NCBI RefSeq assembly: GCF_011045125.1
Contig: NZ_JAAKZF010000024.1
Coordinates: forward strand, 1 to 64,000
Direction: 5' to 3'
DNA from: Allomesorhizobium camelthorni
GTDB lineage: Bacteria; Pseudomonadota; Alphaproteobacteria; Rhizobiales; Rhizobiaceae
DNA length: 64,000 nucleotides
How positions within the stretch are numbered: the first letter of the stretch is position 1; every line of letters starts with the position of its first letter. The notes beneath the pieces were generated by a model. That model was not told the DNA's origin. It saw nothing but the letters and a program-made list of their open reading frames with translations, and did no database searches. Positions 1 to 8,487 of this stretch are shown here, piece by piece. The position numbers and the translations under genes are program-made.

Positions 1-120
1 AAGGCAATTGGATTAGCTCGTAGCCAAACGGCCGAATTGCTTGGCCGCGTATCACCTGCTTACCAAGATAACCCCCGCTTTGCGGCACTTCGGGACATAA
101 AGGGTGCAATCCATGACTGA
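1..120 (+). CDS. 3' end of an unidentified upstream gene (partial)
   Basis: The first reading frame is open from base 1 to a TGA at 118-120 and encodes 39 residues ending in LRDIKGAIHD. The stop overlaps the ATG at 113 of the next gene, the arrangement expected inside a translationally coupled operon. Too little is present to name the family. By context it is probably another sugar or glycan gene. The frame could be fortuitous, because only 120 bases are visible. Confidence 0.45.
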   Translation, partial: KAIGLARSQTAELLGRVSPAYQDNPRFAALRDIKGAIHD

Positions 121-1126
121 TCCTGCCTTCTGGCGCGGCAAGCGTGTTCTTGTAGCTGGTGCGACAGGTTTTCTGGGCGGCTGGCTCGTGAGGCGTCTCG
201 TCGAGTATGAGGCTCAGGTGGTCTCACTGGTCCATCGGCCGAAACCGGAATCGCAGTTTTACCTTGGCGGGTTCGACCGAAAGACCGAAGTTGTCCAGGG
301 CGACATCAGTGACGCGAAACTGATGTCGGAAACATTCGACCGATATTCCCCCGAAGTGTTTTTCCACGCTGCCGGCTGGGCGGATGTAATCCAGGTCCTG
401 AAGGACCCCCTCCAATGTTTCAGAGGAGCGGTGCTGAGCACTTGGACGATACTGGAGCACATCCGCGCCAACGAAGTCGGCTGCGTGTCAGTCATCAGTT
501 CGTCCGACAAGGCCTATGGCAGTCAGGCACTGCCCTACAGGGAAAGCGCGCCGCTCACTCCGGTTCATCCGTATGAGGTGGCGAAGGCGTCGCAAGACTA
601 TGTCGCGCAAAGCTACGGGAAAATTTACGGGCTTCCCGTCGCCGTCACCCGGTGCGGCAACTATTTCGGCGGTTATGACTTCAATTTCGCGCGACTCATT
701 CCAGGAGTTATCAGAAGCCTTGTTGAAGGGGAGCAGCCGATCCTCCGCTCGGACGGTAAGTTTACCAGGGATTATCTCTACATCGAAGACGCCGTTGACG
801 TTCAGCTGGACCTTGCGGAGAAGCTCCATCGCGATCCGACCCTCTACGGGGAGGCTTTCAACTTCTCGTACGGTGCCCAGGTAGAGGTAATTGAGATCGT
901 GGAGCGTATCGCGGAGTTGTTCGGCTCCGCAGTCAAGCCGCTGGTCAACAACAGCGTTTCGGTCGAAATCAGGCATATGCACCTGTCTTCGGACAAGGCG
1001 AGATCGCGGCTTGGCTGGGAACCCGCCTGCGGCTTTGATGAAGGGCTGAAAAGGACCGTGGATTGGTACATAAGGCACATCGGCGGGAAAACCGAGCCGA
1101 GCCAAAATGCATTGAGCACTGTTTGA
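113..1126 (+). CDS. NAD-dependent sugar epimerase/dehydratase, CDP-glucose 4,6-dehydratase-like
   Basis: This is an extended short-chain dehydrogenase of 337 residues. The N-terminus FWRGKRVLVAGATGFLGG has the GxxGxxG NAD-binding loop and resembles the start of RfbG-type CDP-glucose 4,6-dehydratases. The active-site segments SSDKAYG and YEVAK (the YxxxK pair) are present. Family members remove water from an NDP-hexose to give the 4-keto-6-deoxy sugar. I chose the ATG at 113 rather than an in-frame GTG at 104 because AAAGGG lies 8 bases upstream and the start overlaps the preceding stop. A cytidylyltransferase-like gene at 35775 could supply CDP-hexose. Other nucleotide-sugar epimerases of the same fold cannot be excluded. 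Confidence 0.8.
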   Translation: MTDPAFWRGKRVLVAGATGFLGGWLVRRLVEYEAQVVSLVHRPKPESQFYLGGFDRKTEVVQGDISDAKLMSETFDRYSPEVFFHAAGWADVIQVLKDPLQCFRGAVLSTWTILEHIRANEVGCVSVISSSDKAYGSQALPYRESAPLTPVHPYEVAKASQDYVAQSYGKIYGLPVAVTRCGNYFGGYDFNFARLIPGVIRSLVEGEQPILRSDGKFTRDYLYIEDAVDVQLDLAEKLHRDPTLYGEAFNFSYGAQVEVIEIVERIAELFGSAVKPLVNNSVSVEIRHMHLSSDKARSRLGWEPACGFDEGLKRTVDWYIRHIGGKTEPSQNALSTV

Positions 1127-1181
1127 TGGCGCTGCCTGGGGGGCAGCCACTGCCTCGCGCGCACTTGTCGGCGTCGCGAGC

Positions 1182-1645
1182 TATTTGGCCGTCATCCTCG
1201 ATGCTGCAGCCGAAAGGTCGTCGGCTATGCCCGGTCGATGCGCCTCGACACGCCTCTGGCTCTGGCGGCACCACGGTCGGCACTGGAGAACAGGAAGCCT
1301 CCGCCAGGCTGCATCCACCACACGGATCGTGGCTGTCAATACGCAAGCGAGACCTACCGCCGGGCGCTCGACGAGGCGGGGTTGCGCGGATCGATGAGTG
1401 CGATCGGCAACCAATATCACAACGCTCAGGCCGAACGCTTCATGAAGACCTTAAAGGTTGAGGACGTCTATGTTGCTGGCTATGAGACATTCGCTGATGT
1501 CGCCGAGAGGTTGCCCAGGTTCATCGATGAAATCTACAATGCGAAACGGCTGCATTCGGCGCTAGGCTACCGATCGCCAGAGGAATTTGAAAACCAGCTC
1601 ACCAGCAGGCGGCTTAGTTTGGAAGTCCGCGTGGTCCAGCGCTAG
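1182..1645 (+). pseudogene. IS3-family transposase (OrfB) C-terminal remnant
   Basis: The translation YLAVILDA, then RKVVGYA, then [23 protein letters not shown] and [15 protein letters not shown], is the second half of an IS3-family DDE integrase domain. The first piece (from 1182) and the rest are in different frames, with the shift near 1207-1212, and the N-terminal half of the transposase is absent. I saw no clear terminal inverted repeats. It is a dead fragment lying between the dehydratase gene and the convergent mannose genes. It probably marks an old insertion that rearranged the left edge of the locus. Confidence 0.85.
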
Positions 1646-1865
1646 GGGTTCACTCCAATTCACGGCCAAAACGAAGGAAGCGCATTTCACTAGAGGTATG
1701 CGTCACCACGTACCGAGCCACAACAGATCTGTTCGCAGGGAGGATCGGCCGGGCTCGTTATCGGAGCACTACACCGCTCCCGCACATTCCCAACTACATC
1801 ATCCCTTTCCGCGATAGTCGTGGCTGTGCGCGATGTCGTTGTCGCCTCGCTAGCACAAGGTAAGG

Positions 1866-4277
1866 TTATTCGGCTTCGGCGATGCTCCTCGGATACTGCC
1901 CGAAGGGCAAGGTCGGTGACTGTGACGAATGCCGCGCGCCCGTGCTGGCGAACTGCTGGTCATTTATTGTTGACCACAGACCTGCTTCGGAACCCGTGTT
2001 GCACTTGTCGGCAGCATTCTGCGGGAAGGGTTCCACCCGTCCTTCGGTTTTGTCCAGGTACTGCATCAGCGCCGTCACCAGATGATAGAAAATACTGGCG
2101 GGGACCTCCGTTGCCAGCGATCTTCCGCGTTCGTCAATCCTGTCAACCCACAGCCCAAGGGGTGCGGGATCGATATGCCATCTGAAAAGGCGGGCGACCC
2201 GCGCTTCGATCTCGGGTTTAAGGTCGGGACTGCCGATCCCGTCTAGCGCGATCGCCGCCTTGACGGCCTCGCATTGCGGCCAGCTGCGGGAGATCCTGTC
2301 GAGGGGTATCCCTTGCCTCGATACGGCCGCATAAGCCAAACCGGTCGCGCGGTTCAACCCGCTGGCGACCGCTGACGAATAGAGCTTTCTCGCGTAGGCG
2401 ACCAAATCCTTCTGCCCGCTTTCCCGTGCGAACTCGACCAGGAGCGAGGCCCATTCGAAATGGTGCCCTGGCTCCGTCCATTGTCCCTTCTCTCCGGGCG
2501 AAGGCATCCAGTCTGCGTCGAAATATTCCCCGAGCGTCCAGGTTTCCCGGTCGAAGAACTGGGACCGGAAGAGATCGATGACGCGGGCTGCCCGGCGGAG
2601 ATATGCGCGGTCGCCAGTGACGGCATGCCACGCCAGGAACGATTCCAGCATGTGCATGTGCGGGTTCGAGCACCGGACACCATTCCAGCCTGGGGTTTCG
2701 AGAAAGCCGTTCAGGCAACCGTCCTCAAGATGGGTGTCGATGAAGTGGAAAGTTTCCTGCGCAAGCCGCATCGCATCCGGATGGCCGCACCGGTGGGCGT
2801 GGGCCAGCGCCAAGAGCATGCAGGAATGGTCATAGGCATCCTCCACCGGATCCACCACGCTGCCGTTGGCGTTCAGCGTGCGCACCCAGCCGCCGCGGTC
2901 GGTACGGCCGCATTTCGAGATGAAGTCAATGCCGTGGTCGATCAGACTGTCTGCAGGCCCGTTCCAGCCGCGTTCCTTGGCAATTGCGAAGGCGTATATC
3001 TGGCGGGCCATCGTCCGCATGCGCTTTGGTCTGGACCTGTCCAACGGCCTTGCATCGAAACCGAGAGCCTCGTGGAAGCCCCCGTAAACATCGTCGACAC
3101 CAGCAGTGGACCACAGCGGCAGCGTTTCGTTGAACAGCCAGTGCTCGACGCGCTTGCGCCATGAACCGCTTACGACAACACGATCTTCCGTCGGCGTGAA
3201 CCTGGTCTCGAGACGCCCGCTCTTCTCCAGTTGCTCGACGACTTTCTTGACGTTCTGGCTGTGGCTGACAGGCGCGACGAATACCGCGTCGGGTGTCGCA
3301 ACCACCGTAACATCCTTCATGCCGATCACGGACAGAAGCCTGCGCTGGCTCCTGAGATAGGAGTTGGCGCAATCCATTGCGACGACGTCTCCCATGACGA
3401 CGTTGCCGTCGGGGTCCGTCGGACTGGCTTCGAGCAGCGACTGCCATGAACCAAGGTCGTTCCAGCGGAATGTGGCAGTGACCATCGCGATGTCGCGTGC
3501 ATGTTCCATTACCGCGTAGTCGATCGACGTCGACTGGACCGCCGAATAGAAGCCTTGCGGCAGGTAAATTCCCGAAGCATCAGTGCGCGCGGCCGCGTGC
3601 GCCCTTTCGGCGGCTTCCCATATCTCGGGACAGAAATCCCTGAACGCGTCGCGCATGGTGTCGGCACGGAACAGGAAGATGCCCGCGTTCCAGTAGAAAT
3701 TGCCCGAAGCCAGGTAATCCCTGGCCGTTTCGGCGTCGGGTTTCTCGACGAATCTGGAAACCCCGTTCACGCCGGCACCATCCGAGGAAACCTCGATATA
3801 GCCGTACCCGGTTTCGGGATGCGTGGGCTTGATGCCGAAAACGACGATGCGTCCCGAGTTCGCAGCGGGCACTCCCGCCTCGACGGTTTCCCAGAACATG
3901 GCATCGGTCGAGATCTCGTGGTCGGACGGGACCACGAGCACGAGCGAGTCGCCGCCGTGTTCGGATATCGTCTGCAGGGCGGCGATGGCGACGGCCGCCG
4001 CGGTATTGCGGCCGACGGGTTCGAAGATTGCCTTTCCGCCGTTCAGGCCGAGAGAGCCGATGTCCGAGACGACACGGTCGGCATGACGTTCGGAGGCGAC
4101 CAGGTAGATCGGTGTCTCTCCCTCCGGCCGCGCCTTGAGGCGTCGGACGGTCTTCGCAAGCATCGAACCGTCGCCCGACAGGTCGTGGAACTGCTCTGGA
4201 TTGTCTTCGCGCGAGAGCGGCCACAGCCGGGAGCCGACGCCTCCGCTCATGACGAAACTTGCGATCCGGTCCGGCAT
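1866..4277 (-). CDS. Mannose-1-phosphate guanylyltransferase fused to an AGE-family isomerase domain
   Basis: The protein has 803 residues in two domains. Residues 1 to about 360 are a mannose-1-phosphate guanylyltransferase with the signature GGVGSRLWPLSR, FEPVGRNTAAA and FVEKPD. It makes GDP-mannose from GTP and mannose-1-phosphate. From about residue 370 comes an (alpha/alpha)6-barrel of the N-acylglucosamine 2-epimerase/mannose isomerase type (YGGFHEAL, NPHMHMLE, TEPGHHFEWA, RSWPQCEAVKA). Classic ManC/AlgA enzymes carry a cupin-type mannose-6-phosphate isomerase instead, so the AGE domain probably supplies that activity. The ATG at 4277 has GAAGGAG six bases upstream. The in-frame extension to 4463 is antisense to the phosphomannomutase 3' end and lacks family similarity. 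It follows the phosphomannomutase gene by 10 bases, forming an operon. Confidence 0.9.
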   Translation of the reverse strand: MPDRIASFVMSGGVGSRLWPLSREDNPEQFHDLSGDGSMLAKTVRRLKARPEGETPIYLVASERHADRVVSDIGSLGLNGGKAIFEPVGRNTAAAVAIAALQTISEHGGDSLVLVVPSDHEISTDAMFWETVEAGVPAANSGRIVVFGIKPTHPETGYGYIEVSSDGAGVNGVSRFVEKPDAETARDYLASGNFYWNAGIFLFRADTMRDAFRDFCPEIWEAAERAHAAARTDASGIYLPQGFYSAVQSTSIDYAVMEHARDIAMVTATFRWNDLGSWQSLLEASPTDPDGNVVMGDVVAMDCANSYLRSQRRLLSVIGMKDVTVVATPDAVFVAPVSHSQNVKKVVEQLEKSGRLETRFTPTEDRVVVSGSWRKRVEHWLFNETLPLWSTAGVDDVYGGFHEALGFDARPLDRSRPKRMRTMARQIYAFAIAKERGWNGPADSLIDHGIDFISKCGRTDRGGWVRTLNANGSVVDPVEDAYDHSCMLLALAHAHRCGHPDAMRLAQETFHFIDTHLEDGCLNGFLETPGWNGVRCSNPHMHMLESFLAWHAVTGDRAYLRRAARVIDLFRSQFFDRETWTLGEYFDADWMPSPGEKGQWTEPGHHFEWASLLVEFARESGQKDLVAYARKLYSSAVASGLNRATGLAYAAVSRQGIPLDRISRSWPQCEAVKAAIALDGIGSPDLKPEIEARVARLFRWHIDPAPLGLWVDRIDERGRSLATEVPASIFYHLVTALMQYLDKTEGRVEPFPQNAADKCNTGSEAGLWSTINDQQFASTGARHSSQSPTLPFGQYPRSIAEAE

Positions 4278-4287
4278 GGTCGCTCCT

Positions 4288-5808
4288 TCAGAAAGACTGG
4301 TTGTAGGCTCCGACTTCGGGATTGCGCCGCAGCACGGCGTCGACCGCCTCGAACATCTCGCGCCGCCGCTCCGGCGAGACGGGGCTTTCCACCACGACGA
4401 CGATTTCCGGCTTGTTAGACGAAGCCCTGACCAGGCCCCATGTGCCGTCCTCCGCGACGACACGTACCCCGTTGACGGTGACCAGATCCGCCAGCGGCTG
4501 GCCCGCGAACGCGATCCCGCGCTCTTTCATTTCCGTGAATTCCCCGACGACTTTGTCGACGACCCCGTATTTCACTTCGTCGGGGCAGTGAGGCGACATC
4601 GTCGGGGTCCCGAAGATCAGCGGCAGGTCGCGGTAGAGGTCCGCCATGGTCTTTCCCGGATTGCGGTCGAGCATTCCGCAGACGGAAACTGCGGTGACCA
4701 ATCCGTCGTCGTAGCCGCGTCCGATCGGCGGGTTGAAGAAGAAGTGGCCCGATTTCTCGAAGCCCGCGACGGCACCGAGTTCGGCCACACGCCGCTTGAT
4801 GTAGGAGTGACCCGTCTTCCAATAGTCCGTCCTCGCACCGTTTTGCGCGAGCACGGGATCGGTCATGAACAACCCGGTCGACTTCACGTCGACGACAAAG
4901 ACGGAGTCGTGATGAAGCGCGGAGATGTCCCGCGCCAGCATGACGCCGACCTTGTCCGCGAAAATCTCGTTCCCCTCGTTGTCGACCACGCCGCAGCGGT
5001 CGCCGTCGCCGTCAAAGCCGAGACCGACATCCGCTCCCGTCTCCAGGACCTTGTCGCGGATTGCGTGCAGCATCTTCATGTCTTCGGGATTGGGATTGTA
5101 GCGCGGAAACGTATGGTCGAGCTCGGTGTCGAGCGGGATCACCTCGCAGCCGATCTTCTCCAAGGACTGCGGTGCGAATGCGCCCGCGGTGCCGTTGCCA
5201 CAGGCGGCCACAATCTTCAGCCTGCGGCCCATGGCCTTCCCGGCGGTCAGGTCATCGATGTACCTCTCGCGGAAGCCGGGCACGAATTCATAGCTTCCCC
5301 CGCCCACGAGTTCGAAGTCGCCGTCCAGCACGATGGCTTTCAAGGCGCTCATCTCTTCCGGGCCGAAGGTCAGGGGCCTTTGCGCGCCCATCTTCACCCC
5401 AGTCCAGCCGTTCTCGTTGTGGGAGGCCGTCACCATTGCGACCGACGGGGCGTCGAGCGCGAACTGGGCGAAGTAGGCCATGGGCGAAAGGGCGAGGCCG
5501 ATGTCCTTGACGCGGGCACCGGCCGCCATCAGTCCGGAGACCAGCGCCAGCTTTATCGCCATCGAATAGCTGCGGAAGTCGTGACCCGTGACGATGTCGG
5601 GGCCGACACCTATGCGGCGTATCAAGGTGCCGAGTCCCATCCCAAGCGCTTGGACGCCCATCAGGTTGAGTTCGGGTTCTTTCTCGGAGCCGGGATGTCC
5701 GAACCACCAGCGCGCGTCGTATTCCCGGAAACCCGTGGCCTTGACGAGCGCGCTGGTTTCGAAAGCGAATGTGTTCGGCTTGGCCTGGCCGACGATGTCG
5801 AGTGTCAC
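4288..5808 (-). CDS. Phosphomannomutase/phosphoglucomutase
   Basis: The protein has 506 residues and converts mannose-6-phosphate to mannose-1-phosphate (often glucose phosphates too), feeding the guanylyltransferase immediately downstream. All four alpha-D-phosphohexomutase signatures are visible: the phosphoserine loop TASHNENGWTG (Ser about 129), the metal loop GFDGDGDRCG, the sugar loop GFEKSGHFFF and the phosphate loop RASSNKPE. I chose a GTG at 5808 because homologues begin close to PNTFAFET...VKATGFREYDARW. An upstream extension to 6051 has no family similarity. Together with the AGE-type isomerase domain the two genes cover fructose-6-phosphate to GDP-mannose. Confidence 0.9.
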   Translation of the reverse strand: MTLDIVGQAKPNTFAFETSALVKATGFREYDARWWFGHPGSEKEPELNLMGVQALGMGLGTLIRRIGVGPDIVTGHDFRSYSMAIKLALVSGLMAAGARVKDIGLALSPMAYFAQFALDAPSVAMVTASHNENGWTGVKMGAQRPLTFGPEEMSALKAIVLDGDFELVGGGSYEFVPGFRERYIDDLTAGKAMGRRLKIVAACGNGTAGAFAPQSLEKIGCEVIPLDTELDHTFPRYNPNPEDMKMLHAIRDKVLETGADVGLGFDGDGDRCGVVDNEGNEIFADKVGVMLARDISALHHDSVFVVDVKSTGLFMTDPVLAQNGARTDYWKTGHSYIKRRVAELGAVAGFEKSGHFFFNPPIGRGYDDGLVTAVSVCGMLDRNPGKTMADLYRDLPLIFGTPTMSPHCPDEVKYGVVDKVVGEFTEMKERGIAFAGQPLADLVTVNGVRVVAEDGTWGLVRASSNKPEIVVVVESPVSPERRREMFEAVDAVLRRNPEVGAYNQSF

Positions 5809-5875
5809 AGTTTCCCGCTCCGCGATTGCAGAGGCAGTCCTAACACGGTGCCGAGCGCATCCGCCCTTCATGAAA

Positions 5876-5930
5876 TCGGTTGCTGGTTTACACCTCCTCA
5901 TCTCTTGGGAGCATACGTGACAGCAACCGA
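5876..5930. repeat. 10-bp inverted repeat upstream of the phosphomannomutase gene
   Basis: TCGGTTGCTG at 5876-5885 is repeated as its exact reverse complement at 5921-5930, with a 35-base spacer. It lies 68 to 122 bases upstream of the phosphomannomutase start, in the divergent promoter region. It could be a pair of operator half-sites or a leader hairpin. Confidence 0.4.
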
Positions 5931-5998
5931 AAGGATGTCTCGCCCGGGCAGGAGCGTCTTGTATTCTGGAATGTGCGCCCCGCCCGGGCGCTTTCGCC

Positions 5999-6346
5999 AT
6001 GGGGCGCAAGATGCCGCTGACCTCATTCAGGCTTCCTCCCACGGAAGACACCGACTACAGGCGCTTCGGACGCCTGGTCCGCCTTCTGGAGCGCATTCGC
6101 GGGGAAATCACCCAGGAAGCCGCGGAACTCAGGCAGTCCGGGGACAAAATGACGGACTGCGCCGCCTTCTCCTTCGAGGCGATGGAGAACGGTGACAACC
6201 CCGAAAGCATGTCGGAGAGGATCGACATCCTCACGCGGAACCTGACGTCCAACCGCAGTCGTCAGGCATCGCTGGCGGTGCAGATGGCCTTCATCGACAG
6301 GACGCGGGCGGGGCTGGCGCGCATTCTTCCTTCCCGCTGGGCGTAA
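5999..6346 (+). CDS. Hypothetical small helical protein
   Basis: The frame encodes 115 residues, mostly charged and predicted helical (RRFGRLVRLLERIRGEI, SERIDILTRNL), with no signal peptide or recognisable domain. It lies in the gap between the divergent phosphomannomutase and ExoP-like genes. There is no good ribosome binding site for the ATG at 5999, and an internal ATG at 6011 is an alternative start. The stop codon overlaps a perfect palindrome at 6340-6356. Composition fits coding DNA, but I do not recognise a family. Confidence 0.5.
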   Translation: MGRKMPLTSFRLPPTEDTDYRRFGRLVRLLERIRGEITQEAAELRQSGDKMTDCAAFSFEAMENGDNPESMSERIDILTRNLTSNRSRQASLAVQMAFIDRTRAGLARILPSRWA

Positions 6347-6356
6347 GCCTTACGCC
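6340..6356. promoter_or_regulatory. Perfect 17-bp palindrome
   Basis: GGCGTAAGCCTTACGCC is two 8-base arms around a single central C. It overlaps the stop of the preceding small gene and lies 167 bases upstream of the ExoP-like gene. The symmetry and spacing suit a dimeric regulator such as the LuxR/NarL or Crp types encoded in this locus; this is inference. Confidence 0.4.
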
Positions 6357-6522
6357 ATTAGGCGGCGTTTACCTTCCGGGACACATGCGTAGTCTTTCGG
6401 GGCAGCAGTCTGGGTTCGCGGGGCCTCAGCACTCAATGAAAACATCAGCCGAATGCCATCGATCGCCTGCATGGGGACGGTGCGCGCGCAGGATTTTCCC
6501 GCACGCCTGCAGGAGAAGTTGA

Positions 6523-8325
6523 ATGGATCGCGTATTTGCCAACCAGTTCCACTTGAACACGGACCAGGCCGCCGTCAGCCAGGAGTTCATCGGACTTTCC
6601 GACATAGCGGGATTCCTGAGGCGCTACGTCCGTACGATCCTGGCTTGTCTCGCCGCGGCGCTCGTCGTGGCATGGTTCTACAATTCGACGACCGACCCGG
6701 TCTTTACCGCAACCACGCAGATCCTGATCGAACCGAAACTGCCGCAGCACCTGCAGCAGGGCGGCGAAGTGAACCTGTCGCTCGACACGGCACAGGTGGA
6801 AAGCCAGATCGCCGTCATGCAATCGGAAAAGATCGCGGCGATGGTGATCGACCAACTGAAACTCGTCGACGACCCGAAATTCAACCGATCGCATACTCCG
6901 ACCTTGGGTGAACGCTTCAGCAAGATGACGGAGCTTCTCGTGGACGCCTTCGGCCTCCGGGAAAGCGCCTGGCTTGCCTCCGTCGAAGAGTTCGGAGCAG
7001 GGGAGGAGGAAAAACCTGCCGTGCTGACCGACTACCAGCGGGCACGTCTGACTACGGTGATATTCCGCAACGGCCTCGATATCCGCCGAGTCGGCGTCTC
7101 CTACGCAATCAACATATCCTTCACATCCCTCAATGCCGAGGCCGCAGCCAAGATCGCCAACGCCACTGCGGAAGCCTTCGTTCGCGAGCAGATCGAAACC
7201 AAGGCCGAAGCCGCCAAGGAAGGCGGCGCGTGGCTTGAGAAGCGCCTTCAACAACTGAAAGCGCAGATGAACGAGGCCATGGCGGAGGCGCAGGAGTTCC
7301 GCTCCAGGCACGATTACAGCGTCGGCGACGGAGCCGAGGGGGAGGGCGGTGAGAATGCTGTTCCCACGCTGGAAGAGCTGGAGGTCACCGCCGAGACTTA
7401 CAGGAAGATGTACGAGAGCTTCCTGCACGCCTACACCAACTCTGTCAGCCAGCAGTCTTATCCGGTTGCCGACGCCAGGGTGATCACAGCAGCGACGGCA
7501 CCTCTCTTCCCGAGCGCGCCAAGACCGAAGATGATGCTTGCCTTCGCCGCGGTCGCGGGGATCGTGCTCGGCATCGGGCTTTCCTTCGTCAGGCATACGT
7601 TCGACTGGACGATCAGGTCGCCGCGGCACATCAGGGACAATCTGGGCATCGAATGCGTCGGAGAACTGCCGCCCACGGCCAAGTGGAGGGAATCCGGCCA
7701 TGTCGACGAAGTGGTGCGGCACCCCCATTCCCGATACAGCCACAGCCTCAGGAAAGCGCGGACCGAAATCAGCCTTGCCGAAACCAACCATCCGATCAAG
7801 TTCCTCGGCATAACGGCGGTCTCGAACGACAGTCCGAAGAGTTCCGTCGTCAGCAACCTTGCGACGCTTTACTCGATGTCGGGGCTGAAGACGCTGGTGA
7901 TCGATGCCGATGTCCATCATCCCGCTTTGACGACCAGACTTCTAGGTCACGGCGTTAACGAAAAACCCTGCCAAGAACCTGTCAAGTTGAACATCGTCCA
8001 TGCGCCGGGGCGGCCGTTCGACATGCTTCCGAGTTCGGTCGTGGACGCCAGGAACCTGCTGGCCCCAAGGACAATGCAGGCGTTCCTCTCGGAACTTGTT
8101 TCATACGATATCGTGATCGTGGACCTGCCGCCCCTTGCCTCGGGAGCAGACAGGCTGGCGGTCTCCTCCGTCCTGGACGGAGTCGTCATGATCGCCGAGT
8201 GGGGAAAGACTCACGTCGATACGCTGCGGGAACTCGTCAGGACGCTGCAGGCCAGCCGGACACCGACACTTGGCGTTCTCCTGACCAATGCACGGGCGAT
8301 GACCTCCAGACACCGGAAGGCATGA
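6523..8325 (+). CDS. ExoP/Wzc-like polysaccharide co-polymerase with degenerate ATPase
   Basis: The protein has 600 residues. A Wzz domain starts with a membrane segment at about 37-53. A periplasmic part with a coiled coil follows (EGGAWLEKRLQQLKAQM), then a second membrane segment at about 331-350 and a cytoplasmic P-loop domain. These proteins set chain length and gate Wza-type export. The P-loop is SNDSPKSSVVSNLA, where Wzc-type kinases have PGEGKST, so the glycines are lost. Walker A' (LVIDADVHHP) and Walker B-like (IVIVDLPPL) remain. The C-terminus ends ARAMTSRHRKA without the tyrosine cluster of autokinases. The ATG is preceded by AGGAGAAGTTGA. Confidence 0.88.
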   Translation: MDRVFANQFHLNTDQAAVSQEFIGLSDIAGFLRRYVRTILACLAAALVVAWFYNSTTDPVFTATTQILIEPKLPQHLQQGGEVNLSLDTAQVESQIAVMQSEKIAAMVIDQLKLVDDPKFNRSHTPTLGERFSKMTELLVDAFGLRESAWLASVEEFGAGEEEKPAVLTDYQRARLTTVIFRNGLDIRRVGVSYAINISFTSLNAEAAAKIANATAEAFVREQIETKAEAAKEGGAWLEKRLQQLKAQMNEAMAEAQEFRSRHDYSVGDGAEGEGGENAVPTLEELEVTAETYRKMYESFLHAYTNSVSQQSYPVADARVITAATAPLFPSAPRPKMMLAFAAVAGIVLGIGLSFVRHTFDWTIRSPRHIRDNLGIECVGELPPTAKWRESGHVDEVVRHPHSRYSHSLRKARTEISLAETNHPIKFLGITAVSNDSPKSSVVSNLATLYSMSGLKTLVIDADVHHPALTTRLLGHGVNEKPCQEPVKLNIVHAPGRPFDMLPSSVVDARNLLAPRTMQAFLSELVSYDIVIVDLPPLASGADRLAVSSVLDGVVMIAEWGKTHVDTLRELVRTLQASRTPTLGVLLTNARAMTSRHRKA

Positions 8326-8487
8326 GGCGGGGGCGAGAGGCTCCTCCGCCGGAAATCAATCATGCGGTTAAGGGGTTCATTACTTGGGATGAGCGGGTAG
8401 CGCCGATACCTCCTTTGCCTTTCTTGCCGACTTAGCCCCGACCTTGAAACAGTGCCGGAAACGAACATTCGAAACAGCGACGGTCCC

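Noticed and set aside
3501-6195. Long plus-strand open frames opposite the GDP-mannose genes
   Set aside because: They are composition artefacts of GC-rich DNA; the minus-strand products carry all expected motifs.
8327-8351. GC-rich hairpin after the ExoP-like gene considered as terminator
   Set aside because: The stem needs a wobble pair, has no T-run, and the next gene is in the same direction and functionally linked.
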